Positions 56,001-64,000 of a stretch of DNA of 64,000 bases are shown here, piece after piece. A program made the position numbers and the translations under genes. The stretch comes from Buxus sempervirens (Eukaryota; Streptophyta; Magnoliopsida; Buxales; Buxaceae). Within the stretch, counting starts at the first letter, position 1; each line of letters starts with the position of its first letter. The notes beneath the pieces are model-generated. The model was given only the letters and a program-made list of their open reading frames with translations. It was not told where the DNA came from and did not search any database. Location: positions 7,936,001 to 8,000,000 of the forward strand of contig OX387193.1 in the NCBI GenBank assembly GCA_947561395.2, in the 5' to 3' direction.

Positions 56001-59000
56001 GCCGGAATCCAGATGTATGATGTAGGACGTGTCGGACCCAAAGTTTAGATTAGTTAGTTATTTAGTAAAAGTAGAATTCCTATTTTCTTGTATTAGGAAT
56101 TTGAGTTATATTAGGAGTCTTTAAGAGATTTTAGAGTTAGATTTTAACTTTAAGTTGTTTACTATGAGTAGGAGTACTAATTTTAATAGGTTTTTATCTT
56201 ATTTTTGGGTCTTCAGAGGTCTATAAATAAAGGGTAAAGGTTGTACACGAATTTGAGACATTATTTTTTAAAAGAACTACAGAGTTTCTCTCTTATCTTC
56301 TTTGTGGATTCAAGGTTATTTGCTGGTGGATTCCAGTTTTATATGATTAACGGAGATTAATCCTTGTTTTCGTAACTTTCACTGCGTCAATTGGTATTAG
56401 AGCCAGGACTTGCCTGATGAGATGGCCAACAACGAGGGTGAAGTAACAATCCATCGACGTTGTTCGTGGGCAAGAAGCGATCTGGGCGGGCATTGAAGAA
56501 CAACGGCAACAGATGATGGAAATTCGTCAGATGTTTGTGGATTTAACAGTCAATGCTAACCGTGATCAAAACGCCATTGGAAGAGGAGCCGGAGGATTTG
56601 CCCGAGGCCCCCATGGCGCTGAAGTAAGGAGATACCGTGATGGACGCTAGGGTGTTGGTTTTTAGGGGCCTCATAGACCTTTCTTTGGAGATTATGATTC
56701 AGATCTTGACGAGGAAGAAGTAGCCCTAGATCATGGGAGACCGGAAAGCTGAAATTGAAGGTTTGCGGATTATCGTATGAAGGCAGATATTCCTACTTTT
56801 AATGGGAATATGAACATTGAAGATTTCCTTGATTGGGTATCCGAGGTGGAGAGATTTTTTGAGATGATGGAAGTTCCAGAGGAGCGTCGAGTCAAACTGG
56901 TAGCCTTCAAACTCAAAAGTGGAGCAGCTGTTTGGTGGGATACTCTACAAAATAATAGGCGACGACAAGGCAGAGTTCTAATCCATACATGGAGACGAAT
57001 AAAGTAGTTGCTTATGGAAAGATTTTTACCACCAGATTACAATCAACATCTTTTTCAGCTTTACCAGAATTGTGTGCAGGGAAGTAAATTTGTTATTGAT
57101 TATACTGTTGAATTTTCTAGACTTTCCACACGCAATAATTTGAATGAAACAGAGTCATAGCAAGTTGCCCGTTATCTGGCTGGTTTGAAGCTTTTTATTC
57201 ATGAGAAGATTGGATTGCAGGTTTTGTGGTCGGTAGATGAAGCCCACAACATGGCATTGAAGGTAGAATTGATGGAAAAATCAATTGGGCAATCGAAGAT
57301 TCTTGGAAGTCTTATTATGATGCTGGAGATTTTTCTGGCAAGGGCAAGGCGCCCCAAACAACAGTTTCTTCTACTCCAGTTAGCGCCATGGACAAAGGAG
57401 ACACTAGTGTTAGCGTAACTAACTGAAAATCTACCGAGTAGGGCTATAAAGATCAGCCTAAAAATTCTAATCCTTATGCCAGATCAGCAGCAATAAAGTG
57501 TTACAGATGTGGTCAAACGGAGCATAGGTCTAATGAATGTCCAGCTAGAAAACCTGTGAATTTGATTGAGCAAGAAGGAGGAGAAGAAGATGGTGGGTTG
57601 GTCATATATGATAATGATGTATACGAAGTGGGAGAAGAAGACGAAAGTAAACATCTCAATCTAGTTTTGCAACGGGTTTTATGTTCAAACAAGCAAGAAG
57701 GCTTCTCTCAGGGCCACAATATTTTCCAATCATTGTGTATCGTCTTCAATAAGGTGTGCAATTTGATTGTTGATAATGGAAGTGTGATAATTTTGTGGCA
57801 AAGAAGTTGGTTGATTATTTGCAATTGCCAACCAACCGCACCCTTCACCTTACTTGATTGGTTGGGTAAAAAAAGGCCCCACAGTGAAGGTAGCTGAAAT
57901 TTGCACTATTCCAATTTCTATTGGAAAGCACTACAAGGCGAAGATTACTTGTGATGTGATTGACATGGATGCCAGTCATGTTTTATTAGGGATGCCTTGG
58001 TAGTATATGTGAACGCAACCTATAAGGCGATGGACAACGTGTATTTATTCACTTGGAAGGGTTACAACATTGCCATGGTACCAACCAAAGTTTCTAATAA
58101 GATTCTGAAAGCTTATAAAGTGAAGGAACAAAGCAGGTTTACGCCTTTGTTATTAAAGGGGAAGGGTAAGCTCCAAGACGTTCAACGTGCAAGACCTATC
58201 TAAGTACCATGTTCCCACGGCCATTCCAGTGCTTTACTCGAGTACGAGTGTTTCTTTAAGGGGAAGGGACTGATGTAGGACGTGTCGGACCCAAAGTTTA
58301 GATTAGTTAGTTATTTAATAAAAGTAGAATTCCTATTTTCTTGTATTAGGTATTTGAGTTATATTAGGAGTCTTTAAGAGATTTTAGAGTTAGATTTTAA
58401 CTTTAAGTTGTTTACTATGAGTAGGAGTTCTAATTTTAATAGGTTTTTATCTTATTTTTGGGTCTTTAGAGGTCTATAAATAAGGGGTAAAGGTTGTAAA
58501 CGAATTTAAGACATTATTTTTTAAAAGAACTACAGAGTTTCTCTCTCATATTCCTTATGGATTCAAGGTTATTTGTTGGTGGATTCCAGTTTTATAGGAT
58601 TAATGGAGATTAATCCTTGTTTTTGTAACTTTCACTGCGTCAATGTTCCATGAGTTTGAATGTGTGGGCCCCCTCCTGATGTGGGCATCCATCTGTGCGT
58701 TTCAAGTTGGTACCACTGAGTGGCATCAGAGGATACTGTCTTCTTAGTCTAATCTCAACAATGAAACCTACCTTAAGTAATGTTTTGGTTGAATTGACAA
58801 ATATTCCCTCAATACTAAAAATATGTATTGAATATTTCAATGGACCACGGAAGACAAAAGGCAAAAAAAAAAAAGAAAGAAAATTAATATTACTCAAATC
58901 ATTATTCTTGTCATTGTTCATTGGCAGCCTTATTGGACCCTCTTGGGTTCACCCTAAGGTCTTTTTGGACTCTTCTTGAAGTCCAACTTTTGAATGGATT

Positions 59001-59774
59001 GATGGTTTGTTTGGGCTAGATTAACCACATTCATTAATATCCTCTCCTTAGTCTAAATGACCACGTGGAATCACATTATACAACATGCTTATATCTTAGT
59101 ATGCTTTCTTTTGCAAGTCTTCCATGAGTTACTTATTCAATAATGACAAGCAAATTTTTTTATGAATAATGAGAAGTGAATTAGCCAACCAATATAATTA
59201 TTAAATGCATAATGTGTACCATACAATTGCAAACTGTAAAACGGTCTACCTTCTAGTGGTACTTTTTTATTTTTCATGAGCATAACTTCTAGTAGCCGGT
59301 GTATGGTGCCCTGTTTTCTTAGAACTTTGACGATGACTCATGTTGCACTGATGCAAGGGGTTCAGAGCTCATCAGTTACTAGTTGATTTAGCAGATCCTG
59401 CATGTGTCATATGCTCGTAAGTGTTCATCTGAAACACATTTCTGGACAAAATGATGGTTGATGTAAACGGTTTTTACATAGAGAAAATGATGGTTGATGT
59501 CAACGGTTTTTACATAGAGAAGATGGGGTCCACTAGATTGGGGGAACCAATGCCCTAAATATTTGATTATTTAAAAAAAATAACATCATTTAGGCTGTGT
59601 TTGGGTAAAACCTAAGTATGTTTTATTCCTTCCATTTTACCGAGGACGTGACCCTTGGTGCATTTCAAATTGTAGGTGCTGGTGGCTCTTCAGGCAGCAT
59701 TGACAGTTATTGGTAACTTCACCATGTGCATTGCTGCATTTCGGATATACAAGTCATCTCAAGAACGCACTTAA
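53003..59774 (+). CDS. DUF2499 / Ycf49-like plastid membrane protein
   Basis: Four exons: 53003-53337, 53455-53533, 55571-55639 and 59676-59774, phases and GT-AG borders consistent, 193 residues. The first 75 or so residues are rich in Ser, Arg, Ala and Pro without acids, a chloroplast transit peptide. The domain follows: [92 protein letters not shown]. This is the conserved DUF2499 fold shared with cyanobacterial and algal Ycf49, with three hydrophobic segments. It is presumably a thylakoid or envelope membrane protein; its biochemical role is unknown to me. Intron 2 (2.0 kb) carries an old tandem repeat and intron 3 (4.0 kb) a nested LTR element, both tolerated in the transcribed region. 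The start at 53003 begins the transit peptide [12 protein letters not shown]. Confidence 0.94.
53820..54530 (+). repeat. Diverged tandem repeat of about 55-60 bp in DUF2499 intron 2
   Basis: The motif AACCCATGTG...ACATAATGTAGGGTAGTT and then TTTTGGNAAATTGAAAGA recurs at least ten times with drift and small length changes, always in the same orientation. It looks like an old minisatellite confined to this intron. Confidence 0.75.
56018..58642 (+). mobile_element. LTR retroelement, Ty3/gypsy-type, broken (fossil)
   Basis: Two LTRs of 372 bp (56018-56389 and 58271-58642) begin TGATGTAGGACG and end CACTGCGTCA; I count about 15 differences (about 96% identity), which suggests an insertion of a few million years at most. 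TTGGTATTAGAGCC after the first LTR is an initiator-tRNA-Met type primer site; AAGGGGAAGGGAC before the second is the polypurine tract. Inside are gag-like pieces, a CCHC zinc knuckle and a protease-like area; polymerase and integrase parts are not seen. The body is broken in several places and looks non-autonomous. Likely 4-5 bp duplication ATGTA/ATGTT. It lies in the same orientation within intron 3 of the DUF2499 gene. Confidence 0.9.
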
Positions 59775-60579
59775 GAATTTTTAGAATTTTTGTTTTAGAT
59801 GCTTAACCAATATCCCCTCTTTTATTCTTGTCGTTTGATAAAGTAAGTGCTATCTCTTGTTGTGTATATTATTTCTAGCCTCCTTTGTTTGTTGACAGTC
59901 GTATACTTATTGATTGAAGGAAAAATTCCATCTGTAACATTGCTTTCGTTATCATTGCGCAAGGAAAAACTTTTCCGAACAAGCTTGTAGCTCTCACAAT
60001 TGCAAGTGGTGATGGAATTTTCAACAGAAAGCTCCTTTCCTTTTCCAATTTCGTTTTGCAGGATAGGATTGTTGATAGTTACACATCTCAGATGACAACT
60101 GTGGCTTGCTGAGAATTGTTAAACCATTGGTACATACTGAGAGACAATGAAATCAAATTGTAAGTTTAGATGGAATGAAAATGACTTTCAAATTTCAGCA
60201 TTAACAGGCTGTATTTATCGACAGCTTAGGATTTTCCCTTGGAAATGTTGAGTTTGTCAACCAAGTGGATTGACGTGGGTGTCTAGTTTTTGTTATATAT
60301 GCTTAAGCTTTGGGGAAATCATCATGGATCTGCTGTCTTTGCAGCATATTTAGACTTCCAAATGTCTGGTGTGATAAATTTATTATATATATGAATCATT
60401 TCAAGATATGTTTATTAAGCACTTTGATTTTATTATTTTATCATTTAAATTAAGTCGTGTGAAGATTGAATATATGAAATGCACATTTAATACAAATAAC
60501 AATATAACTAATGACACTATTAGAATCGACAATGAGGATATCCATTAAAGCAATAAATACATATATATTGGATTAGTAT
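59775..60579. other. DUF2499 3' flank
   Basis: Reads as 3' UTR and flank for a few hundred bases, then AT-rich DNA. No gene seen. Confidence 0.35.
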
Positions 60580-61120
60580 TACAGAAAAAATAGAAAAATT
60601 TGATGAAGATATAGCACATAAGATCTGGTTGGCTAAGTGGAGGGATGCTTTTAGGACATTGTGTGATAAGCGTGTTAATTAAAAGGGTAAGTTTATAAGA
60701 CAACAATTAGACTAGCTATATTGTATGGTATAAAATGTTGGGCGGCATACAAACAATATATTCAGAAGGTGAGTTACCGAGATAAGAATGCTAAGATGGA
60801 CGTGTTGCAAAACTATAAAATAAAAAGTAAGAAATGAAGATATTCAAAAGTGGCCAGGCATATCATGAATTAGGGATAAAATTGAGGAGAGTAGGTTAAG
60901 GTGGTTTGGACATGTAAAACAGAGATCTGGAGATACACTTGTAGGAAGATGTGAGAGGATACGTATTGAAGGGCCTAAGAGATAAAGAAAAAGACTTAAA
61001 AAGACATAGATGGAGTTAATAAAACAAGGCTTAAATAAACATAAATTAACTGAACATTTGATTTTTTGATATAATGGGATGGAGAGAGAAGATTTGTGTC
61101 ACTGACCCCACTTTTCTGGG
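60580..61120 (+). mobile_element. LINE 3' tail remnant (reverse transcriptase C-terminal region)
   Basis: Conceptual pieces LAKWRDAFRTLCDKRVN, LAILYGIKCWAAYKQYIQK, RMLRWTCCKTIK and ESRLRWFGHVKQRSGDTLVG follow the known C-terminal end of plant LINE ORF2 (LRWFGHV and LYG.ECW motifs). Several stops and shifts interrupt it. The tail CACTGACCCCACTTTT fits the VADP ending. Only the 3' part survives, as usual for 5'-truncated LINEs; likely the same broad family as the endonuclease piece in RAR1 intron 1. Confidence 0.8.
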
Positions 61121-61147
61121 AACTGGCTTATCTTGATAATTGAAGAG

Positions 61148-61359
61148 ATGAAATCTTCTGCTATGATTACCTGAATTGGCGCTTGCTTTGGCTGTGAGAT
61201 GCTGCCATGTGGAGTGTCTCACGGTCAGTGTGTTTTCATTGTTGTAAATCTTTCAAGTAGGGCCCACATGAAAAAATACTGACTGTGAGATGCTCCACAT
61301 GGCAGCATCTCACGGCCAAAGCAGGTGCCAATTCACATAAACATAGCAGATGATTGCAT
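61148..61359. mobile_element. MITE, about 212 bp, long TIRs
   Basis: Left arm ATGAAATCTTCTGCTATG...TGAATTGGCGCTTGCTTTGG pairs with the right arm whose inverse reads ATGCAATCATCTGCTATG...TGAATTGGCACCTGCTTTGG; the arms continue through CTGTGAGATGCTGCCATGTG, total about 80 bp each. No coding capacity, no certain target duplication. It lies just after the LINE tail. Confidence 0.75.
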
Positions 61360-63894
61360 TCCATTATTTACAATATAGTAGTTATTTTGATCAAATTGAG
61401 TTGGTATGCTATGTTGAATTGCTTCAAATATTTACACATGTAAATCAACATACATTGGGCACTGAAAAATCAGCATCATGAGGGATAGGTTATGGAAAAG
61501 GCCTTAAATGGGATAAGTTATGGAGGATGGCCTTGCATGGTTACAAAGAAACCAAACCCAGAAAACCTCATTATACATTTTATATTCATCAAACCATAAA
61601 ATGAGTTTATATTGAGTTCTAAATTTGAAACCACATCTACTATTTTCAGTTATCTTTTGTGTTGATAATCAAAACCTATTGGATGAGTCCTATCCACCTG
61701 ATTATAAAGGTGCTCTGTACCTTGATGTTTATGATTTATAGGTTTGATGTTTGGAGTAGCCAACTAGCCATATATTTTTTTAGAAACAAATAAACTGTTA
61801 CTAGATTAACATAAAAATTACAAACCATCTGTTATACCCAGCACTTCTTCATGAGTAAACTGAACTCTAAAGGTTGTTTCATTGGACTATTAGCCGCAGT
61901 TTGGAATCCAGAATGTGCCTCATGTTTGCACATTATGATATTTACGCCACCTTGCTTTTGTTTATTTTTGCACTTTTCAGGATGATAGATGCTGAAACAA
62001 GCCGAACCCAGAAACCAGAAATGCTACTACTAATTTTTTGTTGATCCTCACAGTTACATTAATTGAAGGTTAACCATGATTACGGCAGGATTCAACCCAA
62101 ATCTCTGATATTACAAACACAAAGACTTGAGAGAGGCATCTAAAGATAAAAGCCCAACAGCTTGCTGGAAATTGACAGTCCATGAGTGCCATGAGACAAT
62201 TAGCAGATGACCGGGCATGATCAAAGTAGACAATGGAAAAAACAAAGTACAGGTACATTAATACTATGTAGCATCATTGTATCTGCATTCGTAAATCTTA
62301 TCATTGTTTCTGTGTACTTTTCTGGGGTCATAGTGATTATGATGGTGATGCTCAGCAGTAATGGTGAAGGGGGTATGAATCAATCTTCAGAGCAATCGAT
62401 TGCACCGGAAAAAAATGGGGCATTTGAATGGTAGAGGTGGATGGATACTTCTGAGTTGAGGGGAAGAAGGTGATGTGGACCACATGGGGTAGAGGGCATG
62501 AATAGTCATTATCAGTGGTGCATGTGATCTACGTCAAAGGTGTACAAGCATCCAAAAACAGCCATTTAGAACACTAGAACCAGGGAAACAGAGCTTCATT
62601 TCCTTGTTGACCACCACAACTCACCACCCTCATTAGTAGAAGCAGTGGATGATAGTAGTGTTAGTAGCAGAAGAAATAAGTGAAGATGAGTGGTCCTAGT
62701 CTCTACTCAGTGACTCAACCTCCTTGTTCAAAGCCGAATTATGAGGGGTTGGAGTACATTCATCCATTCATCCCTGTATTTACATACATGGGTGTTATCA
62801 TCATCATCATTATTGTCATAATAGGAAGAGGAAAGACGAATAGGGATCCCATAGGCCCTTAATATCACATTTGACCTTAGATTTTTGTGTTCAAACTTGA
62901 GAATTATTAGAGAGGAATATAAAGATAAAGCTGAGTAGTGAAATAAAGTACCCCCACCTCTTCTTCTCCAAATGGACCAGGGTAACAAAAGTTCAGCCCT
63001 CGTACCCAAAAATCTTTTGAATGAGTTTTGAAAGGGTGATGAAGAGAGAGACATGGTTTGGTATTTGGGGTTAATGGGATCGTTTTCACTGCACTGCTAC
63101 AGTAAATGGTCCAATTCACATACTCCATCCTTTATTAAGTTCTCTCTCTCTCTAGATTGGATTGGGTAGAGTAAATGCTCCAACACTCTTGATTATAACC
63201 ATTTTCGTACAGTAACATTATTCAAGTCAAAATTTATTTCACTATCAGAACCATCTGTAAATATTCCAACTCCAAACCCTTCTTTCTAAAGAATACCATT
63301 GATAGGAAATTTCCATGAAGGACAATGGTTCCGACAAATGTTGGAATGGGTATCTAACAAGCTCTAGGGTGGGGCCAGCAAATTAAGGGCCTATCTTGCG
63401 ACCATGTAACCATGTGAAGTGGCGAAGAAGATAGAAAGAATATCATCATCTCCTGTAACATCATCTCCTGTAATGGGAGAGCAGGAGATGACGGGAGAGG
63501 AGGAGATGGAAGAGATGATGATGGTGAAGAAGAAGATGAATCCAAAATGGGGGTTCACTTTCCCAATAAATGAGCATGGCATTGGTACTCAATTACATGA
63601 AGAAAAGGGACAAAATGAGAAACGTAACCACATTGGCTACTCTTTACCACATCTTTCTTTCATATTTAATTACCCACATATTTTTTGTGGTAAATATTTG
63701 GTTAAATACTCTTAAGGTCAAGGGTTGCACGTGGAAACACATTTGAGACTAATTCTTTCTTGAGATTTGGATTTGAAGAGTCAACAATCAAAACCAATAT
63801 TTTTCTTCTTGAAGGACTAAAATACCTCATCAACTTGGGCATTGGTCCAAACCCATTTCTTGTTGATACATGCTTTGAAGTAACCCTTTAACTA
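61360..63894. other. Intergenic, no gene recognised
   Basis: Open frames on both strands (for example 62207-62434 on plus, 62728-63054 on minus) are short and match no family I know. There are ATCATCATC runs at about 62795-62820, a CT run at 63143-63155, and CATCATCTCCTGTAA twice at 63445 and 63461. The minus-strand frames 62907-63128 could hint at a decayed gene, but there is no supporting motif. Confidence 0.35.
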
Positions 63895-64000
63895 GGGTTA
63901 TGGGCTCGAGCCCTAGCCTAATGGGTGCTGCCTCGAGGGAACGTAGGGGTTGTAATCTCGAAAGGGAAACTTAAGTGGGGTTTCATTTTTATCAACAAAC
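63895..64000 (+). mobile_element. Possible SINE fragment cut by the window edge
   Basis: GTTATGGGCTCGAGCCCTAG resembles a degenerate tRNA B box, followed by GGTGCTGCCTCGAGGG and GGGGTTGTAATCTCGAAAGG, words typical of dispersed tRNA-like plant repeats. The element, if real, runs beyond the window. Confidence 0.25.

Noticed and set aside
56777-58203. Treating the open frames in this span as host genes
   Set aside because: They are gag/protease-like fossil parts between the two LTRs of a broken retroelement.
60580-61120. LINE tail as a functional reverse transcriptase gene
   Set aside because: Only the C-terminal region is present and several stops interrupt it.
62728-63128. Minus-strand gene candidate
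   Set aside because: Two short overlapping frames with no conserved motif, splice pattern or codon bias I could support.
1-64000. tRNA, rRNA, miRNA-precursor or CRISPR features
   Set aside because: I looked for tRNA boxes, common miRNA sequences and regular repeat-spacer arrays; apart from the degenerate SINE-like B boxes and the miR396 target, none was convincing.

Overview
This is a nuclear segment of a flowering-plant genome. Every recognisable gene is a plant family (RAR1, SLAC1, GRF, fasciclin-AGP, BASS, TPX2-like). Introns are AT-rich with GT-AG borders, a piece of plastid ndhF is present, and the intergenic space is full of plant-type MITEs, Helitrons, LINE remnants and LTR fossils. 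The protein sequences look dicot-like. I cannot fix the species; an early-diverging eudicot or magnoliid is only a guess.

Layout. 1-7.3 kb: a fasciclin-like arabinogalactan protein gene on the minus strand, a plastid ndhF insert, a hAT MITE with a perfect target duplication and a Helitron-like end. 7.3-12.3 kb: a GRF9-type growth-regulating factor with two WRC domains and a miR396 site, followed by a degenerate short-repeat tract and two Mutator-type MITEs. 12.4-13.4 kb: an intronless nucleotide-sugar/triose-phosphate translocator-family gene. 13.4-20.1 kb: gene-poor, with a perfect 124-bp tandem duplication, a complete small Helitron and a 2.45-kb solo LTR with 5-bp target duplications. 20.2-24.3 kb: RAR1 (five exons, LINE remnant in intron 1). 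25.7-27.6 kb: the guard-cell anion channel SLAC1. 29.1-35.6 kb: a 15-exon TPX2-family microtubule/Aurora-binding protein on the minus strand, convergent with SLAC1. 39.4-42.4 kb: cyclophilin CYP18-1, whose first coding exon is only the ATG. 44.7-49.5 kb: a plastid BASS-family transporter with two hAT MITEs in intron 4. 50.3-52.9 kb: two adjacent large TIR elements, the second a Pack-MULE-like element carrying a DUF4408/DUF761-like gene fragment. 53.0-59.8 kb: a four-exon DUF2499/Ycf49-like plastid protein gene whose intron 3 holds a young, broken Ty3/gypsy-type LTR element. 59.8-64 kb: a LINE tail, a MITE and no recognised gene.

The genes are ordinary independent plant loci rather than an operon or cluster. 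RAR1 (immune co-chaperone) and SLAC1 (stomatal closure) lie side by side, but nothing in the sequence shows a functional link. Exon borders were read by hand from conserved protein motifs, GT-AG sites and phase. The C-terminal ends of the GRF and TPX2-like genes are uncertain.
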